Shown: piece after piece, positions 43,137 to 52,668 of the stretch
Layout: each line of letters starts with the position of its first letter
Position numbering within the stretch: the stretch's first letter is position 1
DNA from: Glycomyces salinus
GTDB lineage: Bacteria; Actinomycetota; Actinomycetes; Mycobacteriales; Micromonosporaceae
Assembly: GCF_016428645.1 (NCBI RefSeq)
Contig: NZ_JAELXW010000003.1
Location: 145,281-209,280 of the forward strand
Reading direction: 5' to 3'
DNA length: 64,000 nt
Program-made: the position numbers and the translations under genes
The notes under the pieces: model-generated
What the model was told of the DNA's origin: nothing
The model's database searches: none
Seen by the model: only the letters and a program-made list of their open reading frames with translations

Positions 43137-43732
43137 GGTTTTCTGATCTTCGAACATCCGCCACTTTGTGCGAAATCTAGCCGTTCTGTGCCACTGACCT
43201 GCGATTACGTCGCTTGCCTGGATTGCCGTCGCCAATTGCGTCCAGTCCCGTCCCGCTATCGCCAACCAGCTTCCGGCCAAATACCGGCCGAAGCTTCGGT
43301 GCCAATTTGACTGTGGCTCAGGTTGATTCATTCCAAGGAGTGAACTTTGGGTCCAGATTCCCGATATATGGGAAGCAGGTCGTGGGTGAGTGGATGTAGT
43401 ACCGCGGGGTGTTCCGCCGCTTGACATGCTGCTCGCTGCTGAGGTCATCACCGGCCCCGATCAGCCGAAGGGTCTCGAGCTGCTGCTCGTTCAATGGACC
43501 TGAACGCTCCATCTACCTGTTCCTTCACGTGATCGTTGCGACGTTCGGGACATCCGCGAACCTCGACATCGTGTCGGTCCGACCCTATAGTTTCGTATCC
43601 GTCGGGAGCGCTCTTCGAGCCCAGGCGCGCTGACTGACTCTCCGCTCGCGGTAGGGCGAGCATCTGCCGCGGGTTGATCGCAGTATCATGCCAATTAACA
43701 TGTTAGTTGACATGATGATGGAGGCGCGGGCC
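43137..43732. other. Left end of element A, with a small gene remnant
   Basis: This AT-richer stretch has no intact gene. On the minus strand at 43318-43512 a 64-codon frame begins MERSGPLNEQQLETLRLIGAG, which resembles the start of winged-helix regulator-like proteins, and then degenerates. The repeats TTAACATG and TTGACATG at 43695-43715 precede the next gene and may be its operator. Confidence 0.4.
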
Positions 43733-45445
43733 GTGCTTGACGAGGAGCTCGCTGAGATCGTGGCCAATTTGCGGGCGATCGGCGGTGACCTCGCCGAGAT
43801 CGAGGTGAAGCGCGCCAGCGGCGGACTTCCGAAGACGGTTCGCGAGACTTTGTCGGCATTCGCGAATACTCGCGGCGGGGTGCTGATCCTCGGGTTGGAC
43901 GAGAAGACCGGGTTCGGGGCGGTCGGAGTGTCCGACCCGGCCAAGATGAGCGCCGACCTGGCGAGCCTGTGCTCGACGGAGATGGACCCGCCCCTTCGTC
44001 CCCTCATCACTCCGCATGTATTCGAGGGCGCACAAGTCGTGGTTGCGGAAATACCCGCGCTCGACCAGGCACTCAGGCCCTGCTTCTACCGTGGGGCCGG
44101 GATCAGTCAAGGCAGCTTCATTAGGGTCGGGGACGGCGACCGCCGCCTCACCTCCTACGAAGTGCAGATGATGCTGTCCTCGCGCGGCCAGCCGAAAGAG
44201 GACGAGCGGGCCGTAGAGGGCACTACTGTCGACGATCTCGACCCGGCAAGCGTGGCGACCCTGACCGGTCGCCTCCGCCAGGCGCGACCGCGAGCATTCG
44301 CGCACCTCGACGAAGAGGACGTTCTGCGACGGGCGAGAGTCCTAGTGGACCAGGACCAGGTCTCCCTGGCGGGCCTGCTGGCCCTCGGCTCGTACCCCCA
44401 GGAGCGGTTCCCGCAGTTGATGGTCAGCTTCGTGCACTACCCCACGAGCACCGGTCCGGTCGGCGACGGGACGCGGTTCCTCGACAACGCGGTCTTCGAG
44501 GGCCCGATCCCGGTCATCGTCGAGGACGCGCTCGCGGTGTTGCGGCGCAACATGTCGCGACGAGCGGTCATCACCGGAATCGGTAGGGAGGACCTCTGGG
44601 AGTATCCCGATACCGCACTGCGCGAGGCGATCACGAACGCCCTGGCCCACCGGGACTACTCCACCGCAGCGCTGGGAACGCAGGTGCAGATCGAGATGTA
44701 CCCCGACCGGTTGGCGATCCGCAACCCCGGTGGACTGTTCGGACCAGTCACCGTCGACACGCTTGGTGAAGAGGGGCTTTCTTCATCCCGCAACGCCACT
44801 TTGCTGAAATTGCTGGAGGACGTGACCTTGCCCGACCGGACGCACACGGTCTGCGAAAACCGGGGATCGGGCATTCGCTCGATGCTGGACGCGTTGCGGA
44901 GGGCAGGCATGAACCCGCCCCGCTTCGACGACCGCGTCTCATCCTTCACGGTCACCTTCCCCAACCACTCGCTGCTGAGCGACGAGGCGATCGCCTGGTT
45001 GGATAGCCTCAACCAGACCGGATTGAGCGACTCTCAGCGCCTGGCACTGGTGTTGTTCAGAGACGAGCCCGGATTCGACAACCGCGCCTACCGCGAAGCT
45101 ACCCGCGTCGACTCCAGGATCGCGACCGCCGAACTCCAGGACATGGTAGCCCGGGAACTGCTCGAGCAGACCGGTTCTAGGCGCTGGGCCCGCTACAAGG
45201 TACGAGAGACCCCACAGCCTTCGCGTCTACGAGCCGATCGTCGTCCGGAGATCCTTGCCGCACTGGGCGACAGCACCATGTCGCGAAGCGATTTGGCAAC
45301 CGCGACTGGACTTTCGGACCCGGTGGTGCGGTACTGGCTCGGCCGGATGCGCGAAGAAGGAATGGTCGACCTCGTCGGCACGAGCCCGAGGAGCAAGCAC
45401 GCCAGATACCGCAGGAACTCGCAGAACCCTCTGTTCGAGGGCTGA
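43733..45445 (+). CDS. AlbA_2 (Schlafen-like) DNA-binding / HATPase_c_4 protein
   Basis: I place the start at GTG 43733, with GGAGG eight bases upstream; ATG 43688 would add 15 residues. The product is 570 aa. An AlbA_2 domain (about 10-135) carries E-x-K and SAFANTRGGVLILGLDE. A HATPase_c_4 domain (about 285-430) carries LREAITNALAHRDYS, DRLAIRNPGGLFG, SRNATLLKLL and ENRGSGIRSM. Winged-helix segments close the C-terminus (MSRSDLATATGLSDPVVRYWLGRM). The family is found in mobile elements as regulators or defence-linked proteins. It is the only intact gene of element A. Confidence 0.8.
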   Translation: MLDEELAEIVANLRAIGGDLAEIEVKRASGGLPKTVRETLSAFANTRGGVLILGLDEKTGFGAVGVSDPAKMSADLASLCSTEMDPPLRPLITPHVFEGAQVVVAEIPALDQALRPCFYRGAGISQGSFIRVGDGDRRLTSYEVQMMLSSRGQPKEDERAVEGTTVDDLDPASVATLTGRLRQARPRAFAHLDEEDVLRRARVLVDQDQVSLAGLLALGSYPQERFPQLMVSFVHYPTSTGPVGDGTRFLDNAVFEGPIPVIVEDALAVLRRNMSRRAVITGIGREDLWEYPDTALREAITNALAHRDYSTAALGTQVQIEMYPDRLAIRNPGGLFGPVTVDTLGEEGLSSSRNATLLKLLEDVTLPDRTHTVCENRGSGIRSMLDALRRAGMNPPRFDDRVSSFTVTFPNHSLLSDEAIAWLDSLNQTGLSDSQRLALVLFRDEPGFDNRAYREATRVDSRIATAELQDMVARELLEQTGSRRWARYKVRETPQPSRLRADRRPEILAALGDSTMSRSDLATATGLSDPVVRYWLGRMREEGMVDLVGTSPRSKHARYRRNSQNPLFEG

Positions 45446-45450
45446 AGTGT

Positions 45451-45481
45451 TGGTGGAGTTAAAGGGAGCCGAACCCCTGAC
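45451..45481 (-). pseudogene. tRNA-Ala 3'-end remnant
   Basis: On the minus strand the 31 bases run from GTCAGGGGTTCGGC to TAACTCCACCA and match the T arm, acceptor and CCA of tRNA-Ala with a few changes; the rest of the tRNA is absent. It looks like an att relic from integration at another tRNA gene. Confidence 0.55.
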
Positions 45482-45565
45482 TTGCTTCTACTCGTCGGGC
45501 GGATCCCGACCGGTATATTGCCTGGTAGACGCGGGTCTCGATCGAGGAACTTGTAACCCGCCTCC

Positions 45566-45667
45566 CTAAGCGGGTTCCGGTTGATCCCGGTCGGGGGTTC
45601 GAATCCCCCATCCTCCGCCAACAAAGCCCCGCCGACCTGCATGAACACAGGATCGCCGGGACTGCTT
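45566..45667 (+). repeat. att-like direct repeat 2
   Basis: The second copy of the tRNA-Ser(GCT) 3' half plus hairpin joins elements A and B. The anticodon stem is kept but its loop reads CTCCCTAA and there is no 5' half, so it is not a functional tRNA gene. Confidence 0.85.
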
Positions 45668-45848
45668 TGTGTTCTTCTGGCCCTTGAACATCCGCCGATA
45701 CGTGCGAAGAAAAGGGTGGGCACTGTGCTCGAAGTAGTGACGTCCGGCCTCGGAGATCACGGCCTGCCGTCGTCCCTCGTCCCGGCTGACCGAGACGAGG
45801 CCGTGGCACCATGGACGACTGATCGTTAGGTCGTCGGCGTGGCCGGTG

Positions 45849-46508
45849 TCAGGCGCCGGTCGGTCGGATGGCGCCGAGGTGGGCGAGGACGGCGAGCACG
45901 CGGCGGTTCTCGGCCGGTGTCGGTCGGAGCCCGAGTTTGTCGAACACGTTCGAGGCGTGCTTCTCGACGGCGCCGACGGAGATGGAGAGGCGCTCGGCGA
46001 TCGCGGCGTTCGAGCAGCCTTCGCTCATGGCCGCCAGCACTTCCCGTTCGCGCGCGGTGAGACTTGCGATCGCGGCTCGTCGGCGTACAGAAGTGAAGAT
46101 CTGCGCGACCACCTCGCCGTCGAGCGCGGTGCCGCCCGCGGCCACGCGATCGACGGCGGCCAGGAAATCGGTCACGTCGGCCACCCGGTCCTTGAGCAGA
46201 TAGCCGACGCCGCCGGAGGCGGTGAGCAGCTCCGAAGCGTAGTGCTCCTCGACGTATTGAGAGAAGATCAACACGGCCGTGTGCGGGTATTCCCGCCGCA
46301 GCCGCACTGCGGCCCGGAGCCCGTCATCGGTGTGGTCGGGGGGCATTCGCACGTCGATCACAGCGAGCTCGGGCCGGTGCTCGGCGACGGCGTCGAGGAG
46401 TGTCGGGGCGTCGCCGACCGCGGCCGCCACTTCGTGGCCGGCGTCGGTGAGCAGGCGGATGAGCCCTTCGCGGATGACGGCGGCGTCTTCGGCGATCACG
46501 ACGCGCAC
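45849..46508 (-). CDS. LuxR/NarL-family response regulator
   Basis: The product is 219 aa from GTG 46508. The receiver domain has the acidic pair ED near residue 8, the phosphoacceptor in LAVIDVRMPP (about D52) and a conserved Lys in LLKDRV. The C-terminal HTH is of LuxR type (LTAREREVLAAMSEGCSNAAIAERLSISVGAVEKHASNVFDKLGL). The start overlaps the histidine kinase stop by 13 bp, so the pair is co-translated. The target is unknown; the adjacent serine hydrolase is a candidate. Confidence 0.92.
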   Translation of the reverse strand: MRVVIAEDAAVIREGLIRLLTDAGHEVAAAVGDAPTLLDAVAEHRPELAVIDVRMPPDHTDDGLRAAVRLRREYPHTAVLIFSQYVEEHYASELLTASGGVGYLLKDRVADVTDFLAAVDRVAAGGTALDGEVVAQIFTSVRRRAAIASLTAREREVLAAMSEGCSNAAIAERLSISVGAVEKHASNVFDKLGLRPTPAENRRVLAVLAHLGAIRPTGA

Positions 46509-47797
46509 GGGATCTCCAATCGGATCGTCGTCGGGCCTCCGGCCGGGCTGTCGATGCGCATCGTCCCATCGACTGAACGCAGCCGGTGGGCGACACCGCG
46601 CAATCCGGGGCCCCGGGGGTCGGCGCCGCCGTCGCCGTCGTCGCGGATTTCGAGGGCGAGCCGGTCGCCGTCTCGAGCGGCGACGATCACGACGCGGTCG
46701 GCGCCGGCGTGTTTGCCGGCGTTGGTGAGCAGCTCGGCCGCGCAGTAGTAGGCGACAGTCTCCACCGATGCCGACGGTCGCGGTTCGATGTCGATCTCGA
46801 GGTCGACCGGGACGCGGCTGAGTGAGGCGAGGGCGGGGAGCGCTCCGGCCAGTCCGCGGTCGGTGAGCGCGGGCGGGTGGATGCCGCGGGCGAGGTCGCG
46901 CAGTTCGGCGATGGCCCGTTTGGACTCGTCGTGCGCGAGTGCGAGCAGGTCGGCCGCGCTCGCTGGATCGGAGTCGAGTTTGCTGCGGGCCATGCCCACG
47001 TCCATGGCGACGGCCACCATCCGGGCCTGGGCGCCGTCGTGGAGGTCACGTTCGATGCGGCGTCGGTCCTCGGCGGCCGAGGCGACCGCGCTGCTGCGGC
47101 CGGCCGCGAGGTCGTCGGCTCGCTGAGCCAGCGTGACCGGGCCGAGCAGGCCGCGGACCAGCGCCCGGTCGACGCCGGTCAGGGCCCGTGTCAGCGGCGA
47201 CAGCGCCAGGAGCAGTGCTGCCCCGACCACCGCGGCCGCCGCGACTTCGGCGGGCGAATCGAGGTACCGCCACCCGCCGGGTCCCCCCAAGGCAAGCCCG
47301 GGTTGATCACTGAGCGTCCCGAGCAGCCAGAACCACGCCGGATAGGTCAGCAACGCCAGTCCCACCACCGCGCAGGCGAAACCGAGCGCCGCGGCTGGGA
47401 CCGACCACAGGCCCAGCAGCAGCAGGTAGCCGAGCGAACGCCACCCGGGGCCGTCCCGGAGCGCGGCGCGGGTCCATCCGAACAGGCCCGGCGGTTCGGG
47501 CCGCAGCGGCGTGGGCCCGTCGACGCGCACGCCGATAAGCCGTCTGGCGCGACCGCGTTCGAGCCCGGCCCAGGCTCGGGCACCGATGATCCCGGCGGCC
47601 AGCAGCGGTAGCCCGACGCCGACCGGGACCAGCACGGCCGCGAAGGCGCATGCCGTGGCGTAGAGCCACCCGGCCAGTCCGACCGGCAGATCGAGCAGCG
47701 CGTGGAGCGTCCGCCGCCAGGTCACCGGTCGCAGCGGCCCCATCGCGGCCTCACGCCACCGGGCGCGGGTCGGTGCTGGGCCGCGATCGGCAGTCAT
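46496..47797 (-). CDS. Sensor histidine kinase (HisKA_3 type)
   Basis: I use ATG 47797 (TTG/GTG starts upstream add about ten residues). The product is 433 aa: four to five membrane helices in the first half with a PspC/RDD-like arrangement, then the dimerisation helix RRRIERDLHDGAQARM with the phospho-His at about residue 240. The HATPase part has ELLTNAGKHA (N box) and DDGDGGADPRGPGLRGVAHRL (G boxes). It partners the response regulator encoded immediately downstream. Confidence 0.92.
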   Translation of the reverse strand: MTADRGPAPTRARWREAAMGPLRPVTWRRTLHALLDLPVGLAGWLYATACAFAAVLVPVGVGLPLLAAGIIGARAWAGLERGRARRLIGVRVDGPTPLRPEPPGLFGWTRAALRDGPGWRSLGYLLLLGLWSVPAAALGFACAVVGLALLTYPAWFWLLGTLSDQPGLALGGPGGWRYLDSPAEVAAAAVVGAALLLALSPLTRALTGVDRALVRGLLGPVTLAQRADDLAAGRSSAVASAAEDRRRIERDLHDGAQARMVAVAMDVGMARSKLDSDPASAADLLALAHDESKRAIAELRDLARGIHPPALTDRGLAGALPALASLSRVPVDLEIDIEPRPSASVETVAYYCAAELLTNAGKHAGADRVVIVAARDGDRLALEIRDDGDGGADPRGPGLRGVAHRLRSVDGTMRIDSPAGGPTTIRLEIPCAS

Positions 47798-47833
47798 CGG
47801 CTTCCTCCTCGTCGGATCCCGTCTCATTCTGGT

Positions 47834-49741
47834 TCATCCCAACAGCGTCAGTGGCGCGACGGTGAAGTGGTACGCGTGCGCGACCGCGACGAACGCGGCG
47901 GCTCCGGCCGCGGCGAGCGTGTAATGCAGCCGCCGTCCGGCGCTCCACCACCGGCGCCGCCACGCGAGCACCGCGCACACGGCCATCGACGCGGTGCCGA
48001 TCACTGCCAGGGCGATCGGGATCGCCGCCAGCGCCACGGTCGGCGTTCCCTGTAGGACGGCGAGTTCGAACTGCTCGGAGTCGGCCGCCGACGCCGCTAT
48101 GGCGACGACGAAGGCGACTATCAAGGCGGCGGTGGTTCCGGCGCTGGCCGAGGCGGTGCGCTCGCCCGAACCGGCGGGGCGAACGCGGCGCCCGAGGACG
48201 CGACGCAGCAGCCGGGCCGCCGGCCACCAGAGCAGGCTCAGCAGGATCACCAGTCCGGCGGCGGCGCCCCCGAGCAGCAGCGTGGCATTGCGGTACCAGG
48301 GAACCTGTTCGTAGGCGGTGGCGCCGTCGTAGAGCATCAGGCGGCCGTCATGTTCGCCGAAGGCGATCAGGCGGGTTCCTCCCTGCTCGCGGTAGAGGCC
48401 GTCGCCGGCCGGCTCCCAGCGTTGCTCGGTCACTTCCAGGTCGTTGCTCATCCCGGTGGTGGTGACGTGGCCGTCTTCGCCGACGGTGACGGCCACGTCC
48501 GATCCCAGGGCGAGGAACAGGCTCGTGTAGTCGCTGTAGTTCATGCGCGTGGTGCGGTAGGTTCCCGGGGTCGCTTCGGCGGCGGTGGCCGGCGCGGCCT
48601 GCCCGGCGGGGCCGTCGGCCGAGTCGGAGGGGCCGAGCAGCAGGTCGAGGAGGCGGTCGGTGGCGACCGCTGCGGCTGCGGCCGCCGCGCCGTCGCGGCC
48701 GTCGCCGTTGAAGACGACGAAGATGCCCAGATCGCGCTCGGGGACGAGTGTCAGCAGGCTGTGCGATCCGGGCCCGTCACCGCCGTGAGTCAGCATCCTG
48801 GTCTCGCCCCGGTACTCCTCGTGGAAGGCCAGGGCCAGGCCGGGCAGACGGGGATCGGACCTGAACTGCTCACTGTGGAGTTCTCCTGTGGCCTCCTCGG
48901 AGAGCACGGGGGCACCGCCTTCGAGGTGCATCCGCATGAAAAGGCCCATGTCGGCGGCGGTCGACATCGCTCCGCCGGCCGGGTACAGCAGATCACCGTG
49001 GCGTTCGAGCGGCTTCAGGTCGGAGCCGTAGAGGGTCGCGGCCTGCTGTTCGAGCGCGTCGGGCGGATCGGCACTGAGGCTGGTCGCTCGCATCTGGAGC
49101 GGTTCGAGCAGGCGCTGCGAGGCCAACCGGTCGAATGGCACGTCGGCGGCGTCCGCCGCCACCTGCCCGGCCAGGGCCAGACCGTAGTTGGAGTAGGCGG
49201 ACACCTCGCCAGGGGGGCGGACCCGTTCGGGGAGGTGTTCGGCCAGGTGGTCTTCGAGGTCCTCGACCGAGCCGGAGCCGTCGCCGAGGATGCCGACGAC
49301 CTGCTCTTCGAAACCGGCGGTGTGCGTGAGCAGATGCCGCAGCGTGACCGGTCGGTCCGGATAGGTCTGTTCGACCTCGATCCGGTCCAGGTACTCGTTG
49401 ACGTCCGCGTCGAGGTCGAGCACGCCCTCGTCGACCAGGCTCATCACCACGGTCGCGGTGAACGCCTTCGTCACCGAGTCGATCGGGAACACCGTCCGGT
49501 CCGGATCGACGTCCGCGCCGCTGGTCTCATCGGCCGAGCCCAGGCCGTAGGCGGCGACCCCGTCGCCGTCGACGACCGCCACCGCACCGCCCGGGATCTC
49601 GTACCGCTCCATCAACTCGCCGACGGTCCGCTCGACCTCGGCCGGCTCCTGCGCCCCCGCCGGAGCGGGGACCACGGCGGTCACGACCAGCGCGCCGACG
49701 GCGGTTGCCAACGGGAAGCCGAACTTCAATCTCCTGGACAT
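47834..49741 (-). CDS. Serine hydrolase (beta-lactamase/class C PBP family) with membrane C-terminus
   Basis: The product is 635 aa. A signal peptide (APAGA cleavage near residue 30) is followed by a class C beta-lactamase-type domain: SVTK (active Ser near residue 88), YSNYG (Tyr of the YxN motif) and THGGDGPG (KTG equivalent). After a linker domain come about four membrane helices (about residues 480-630), tethering the enzyme outside the membrane. It lies 36 bp upstream of the sensor kinase, so the three genes form an operon. It may trim peptidoglycan or cleave beta-lactams and report to the kinase. Confidence 0.88.
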   Translation of the reverse strand: MSRRLKFGFPLATAVGALVVTAVVPAPAGAQEPAEVERTVGELMERYEIPGGAVAVVDGDGVAAYGLGSADETSGADVDPDRTVFPIDSVTKAFTATVVMSLVDEGVLDLDADVNEYLDRIEVEQTYPDRPVTLRHLLTHTAGFEEQVVGILGDGSGSVEDLEDHLAEHLPERVRPPGEVSAYSNYGLALAGQVAADAADVPFDRLASQRLLEPLQMRATSLSADPPDALEQQAATLYGSDLKPLERHGDLLYPAGGAMSTAADMGLFMRMHLEGGAPVLSEEATGELHSEQFRSDPRLPGLALAFHEEYRGETRMLTHGGDGPGSHSLLTLVPERDLGIFVVFNGDGRDGAAAAAAAVATDRLLDLLLGPSDSADGPAGQAAPATAAEATPGTYRTTRMNYSDYTSLFLALGSDVAVTVGEDGHVTTTGMSNDLEVTEQRWEPAGDGLYREQGGTRLIAFGEHDGRLMLYDGATAYEQVPWYRNATLLLGGAAAGLVILLSLLWWPAARLLRRVLGRRVRPAGSGERTASASAGTTAALIVAFVVAIAASAADSEQFELAVLQGTPTVALAAIPIALAVIGTASMAVCAVLAWRRRWWSAGRRLHYTLAAAGAAAFVAVAHAYHFTVAPLTLLG

Positions 49742-50262
49742 CTGGGACTACTTCCTAATCGAGGAATGCACACTTCCACGATAGAAATATGACATCTAGG
49801 CAGGAATAGGGCTGGCTGGCGTCTTTTCCTTCCAGGTTTCCCCACTCGAGCGGCACTTGGACACTGCGGGCCACGGATATCCGACGAGTTGCTGACGGCT
49901 TCTCGCGCCGAAGGTCGGCTCGGCGCGGACATCGAGGCTCGAGGCGTGCTGCTATCGGTGCCGCCGGTCAGGGGCCAGTCGAGCACCCACCACCAGCCGC
50001 ACTTCGTGTACGGAATGTCGTCGGGGCCGCCCATGCTTGAGGAGCCGTGGTCGGTCGCGGCGGTCCCGGTCGGGAGCGGCTCGATCTGCTCCCAGTCGAT
50101 CCATTCAGGATCGTCAGCGGTGTGGCCGAGGTCGCCGGTGCCGGAGTTCTCCGAAACGCCAGGGCCGTCGGGGTCCTTTGCCGGCACGGACTGCGGCCGT
50201 GGAAGTGAGGTGCGCCATCCTCGACTTGACCCTGACGCGGCGTGAGGGGCGACTATTCGGTC
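49742..50262. other. Intergenic region without a supported gene
   Basis: Open frames exist on both strands. The minus-strand one includes a Trp-rich KCGWWWVLDWP segment and could be a small gene, but it has no good start or ribosome binding site. Promoters for both flanking genes must lie here. Confidence 0.4.
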
Positions 50263-50754
50263 ATGACCGAATACCACAGCCCAGTGCCACTGCCGGATCT
50301 CCACGCCGAGGCCCCCGAGATCTACTGGGGGTTCTACGGAATGCCCATGTTCACGCTCAGTCCGACCGCCGACCTGGAGGCGTCACGCGACTTCTGGATC
50401 GAGGGCCTGGGATTCGTCGATCTGTTCACGATTCCCGGTCAGGTGACGCATTTGCGCCGGTGGGCGTTCCAGGACGTGCTCCTCGTACCGGGTGAGCAGC
50501 CCGAGGAGGCTTCAGCGGTGAGCGTCAACTTCGCGTGTGTGCCCGATCAGATCGAGCAGATCCGCCAGCGCTGCGAGGAGCTGGTGCCCGGATGCACCCA
50601 AGGGCCCCGCGAGATGCCGTGGAACTCCGTCGAGCTGACCGTCGTCACTCCGGAGCGCACCAAGGTGGTGATGACGGCGGCCCGGCCGATCGACCCGGAA
50701 AGCGAGCTCGCCGACGAGCTCCGCGAGGCGGGGTTCCAGATTCCGAAACCATGA
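50263..50754 (+). CDS. VOC-superfamily (glyoxalase-like) protein
   Basis: ATG 50263 has GAGGGG about 15 bp upstream. The product is 163 aa with one VOC module: ASRDFWIEGLGFVDLFTIPGQ opens the usual beta-alpha-beta-beta-beta unit, and FQDVLLVPGEQPEE, a helix IEQIRQRCEELV and MPWNSVELTVVTPERTKVVMT close it. Metal ligands typical of glyoxalase I are not obvious, so it may bind a drug or small molecule. Its stop overlaps an ATG in the MerR gene frame (ATGA). Confidence 0.75.
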   Translation: MTEYHSPVPLPDLHAEAPEIYWGFYGMPMFTLSPTADLEASRDFWIEGLGFVDLFTIPGQVTHLRRWAFQDVLLVPGEQPEEASAVSVNFACVPDQIEQIRQRCEELVPGCTQGPREMPWNSVELTVVTPERTKVVMTAARPIDPESELADELREAGFQIPKP

Positions 50755-50801
50755 CAGAGGCGCCGCTGCTGAGGCTCGACCGGCTCGGCGACACTGGAAC
50801 G

Positions 50802-51623
50802 ATGAAAGGTGACTCGGCGCGCTTCGAGTCCGGCCCGGCCGACGGACTGACGGTCGGCCGGGCCGCCGCCCTGGTCGGGGTGAGCGTTCGGACCCTGCAC
50901 CATTGGGACGCGATCGGCCTGGTGCGCCCAGGCAGCCGAACCGGCGCCGGCTACCGGGTCTATTCGCACGAGGACGTGGCGCGCATCCACAAAGTGCTGG
51001 TGTACCGGGAACTGGGGCTCGATCTGACGCGGATCGGCCAGATCCTCGACGACCCTGAGACGGCGGAGCGCGACCAACTGCGCCGGCAGCGGGTCGAGCT
51101 GCGGGCGCGCATCGAGCGGTTGGAGCGGATGGTGGGCGCGGTGGAGCGGATGTTGGCGGCCTCGGAGACGGGGATCCGACTCAGTCCGGAACAGCAGGTC
51201 GAGATATTCGGCAACGACTGGCGTCCGGAATGGGAGGACGATGCCCGGCAGCGCTGGGGGGAGACCGCCCAATGGGCGCAGTATTCGCGCCGGGCCGCTG
51301 CGCTGACGCCCACCGACTGGGAACGGGTGGCGGCCGAGACCGCGGACTTCGAGGCGGACCTGGCCGCGGCGAAGCGTTCGGGGATCGCACCGGGCTCGGC
51401 CGAGGCGAACGCATTGGCCGAACGTCATCGCGCTCTGATGTCGACGTATTTCGACTGCACGCGTTCGATGCAGGTGTGCATGGGCCGCATGTTCGTCGAG
51501 GATCCCGGATTCGCGGCCCACTACGACGGCCTCGCGAGCGGTCTGGCGCGTTGGCTGGGGGAGGTTCTCGCGGCCAACGCCGCGGCCAACGGGGTGGACC
51601 CGGAAACAGCTACGTGGGAATGA
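50802..51623 (+). CDS. MerR-family regulator with TipA-like C-terminal domain
   Basis: ATG 50802 gives 273 aa; ATG 50751, which overlaps the upstream stop as ATGA, is an equally open frame. The N-terminus is a MerR winged helix (LTVGRAAALVGVSVRTLHHWDAIGLVRP..GYRVYSHEDVARIHKVL) with a coiled coil (about 85-125). The C-terminal domain (about 150-265) resembles TipAS, which binds thiopeptide antibiotics and activates transcription. With the VOC gene before it, this looks like a small drug-sensing or resistance pair. Confidence 0.85.
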   Translation: MKGDSARFESGPADGLTVGRAAALVGVSVRTLHHWDAIGLVRPGSRTGAGYRVYSHEDVARIHKVLVYRELGLDLTRIGQILDDPETAERDQLRRQRVELRARIERLERMVGAVERMLAASETGIRLSPEQQVEIFGNDWRPEWEDDARQRWGETAQWAQYSRRAAALTPTDWERVAAETADFEADLAAAKRSGIAPGSAEANALAERHRALMSTYFDCTRSMQVCMGRMFVEDPGFAAHYDGLASGLARWLGEVLAANAAANGVDPETATWE

Positions 51624-52029
51624 GGGCCGGGGGTCGAAGAGAGCGTCGGACCGAGCCGGGCACGAGGAACCGGCCGGGGCGCGGATCGGTGTCCACTGCG
51701 CGCTTGACTGCTCCGAAGACCTGCGGTGCGAGCTGCCGGTTTCCCGCTCAGGCGCGGTGATCAGGATCCGCTCCCCCGGTGTCGTCCGCGGTTGGCCTCC
51801 GAACCGTACTATCGAACGCATGCAGCCCTCGATCCGATGGTGACGCGGCCGAGGTGACGGTGTCGGGCGCCCAGTAGGGGACCCGCTCGTCGGTCGTGAC
51901 CTCCACCAAGGTTTTGGACGGCGGGATGAGCAGCCGGTTCTCGATCTCGGCGCCCAGGTGGAAGTCGCGGTCGCGTCCGAGGATCCGATGGCTGATGGTG
52001 ATCCGCAGGCCCAGGACCAGGGAGCGAGC

Positions 52030-52668
52030 ATGACCGAGCAGCAGCCGGATCGCAGCCCTCCAGACGACGACTCGCCCGAAATCGAAAATGAACCGGCCGA
52101 GGAGGCCGAGTCCGATGGCGGCCGTGAACCCGAGCTGTCCCGGCGATGGCTCCCCGGCGGTCCGCTCGTCTACGACGACCCGGATGCGCGGCCTCCGCCG
52201 CCCGAGCCGGGGAATGCGAAGAAGCTCGGACACTGGGTCCTGCGGCGGTTCACCAAGCAGTTCACGTTCTCCGCGCTCCTACTCGGCGTAGTGGCGACCT
52301 GCATCGGAACCGGCTTGAAAGCCATTCTTCCCCCGGACGAGCAGAATGAGCCCGGGAACCCGATGGAAAGTCTCAGCGTCTCGATCGACGATCTCCACTC
52401 GGCCGTCGAATCCCAGGGGGCGGCGCTCTGCGTGAACTACGAGGAGGCGGTGGAGCTCGCTTTGGAGTTGGACCCCGGCGACTACGAAGCCGGGATCGAA
52501 CAGGTCCAGGATTTGGCGGTTCGCGAGCAGGATCCGCGTGTGAGTACGGACATCCTCTCGATCGGGTACCTCCTGGACGAGGCCGATTCGGATGCTTCGA
52601 TGGTCGAACTCATCTCGCAGCAGCAGGAATCCAACGTCAGTCACTGCCGATACGACGACCTTCCGTAG
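52030..52668 (+). CDS. Single-pass membrane protein, unknown function
   Basis: ATG 52030 has GGGAG about six bases upstream; the frame upstream is not supported. The product is 212 aa: an acidic, Pro-rich cytoplasmic region (to about residue 80), a single hydrophobic helix (FTFSALLLGVVATCIGTGL), and an acidic extracellular domain of about 110 residues with two Cys. No family is recognised. A cruciform-like terminator follows. Confidence 0.55.
   Translation: MTEQQPDRSPPDDDSPEIENEPAEEAESDGGREPELSRRWLPGGPLVYDDPDARPPPPEPGNAKKLGHWVLRRFTKQFTFSALLLGVVATCIGTGLKAILPPDEQNEPGNPMESLSVSIDDLHSAVESQGAALCVNYEEAVELALELDPGDYEAGIEQVQDLAVREQDPRVSTDILSIGYLLDEADSDASMVELISQQQESNVSHCRYDDLP

Larger units (their letters stand above)
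43035..45667 (+). mobile_element. Element A: 2.5-kb tRNA-Ser island
   Basis: It is bounded by att-like repeats 1 and 2. Next to repeat 1 lies GAACATCCGCC-n5-GTGCGAA, which recurs after repeat 2. Before repeat 2 lies CTGGTAGA..GTCTCG, which recurs before repeat 3. The cargo is one AlbA_2-type gene, a short gene remnant and a tRNA-Ala 3' fragment. No integrase or excisionase is visible. Confidence 0.7.

Noticed and set aside
42943..43164. Minus-strand frames containing WRRMGDSNPRPG or similar at 42943, 45459 and 57842
   Set aside because: These peptides are the well-known mistranslation of the antisense strand of a tRNA 3' end; here they mark the tRNA-Ser repeats, not genes.
49726..50304. Minus-strand frame with a Trp-rich segment between the serine hydrolase and VOC genes
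   Set aside because: No good start or ribosome binding site, and the rest is low complexity; kept as a note in the intergenic entry.
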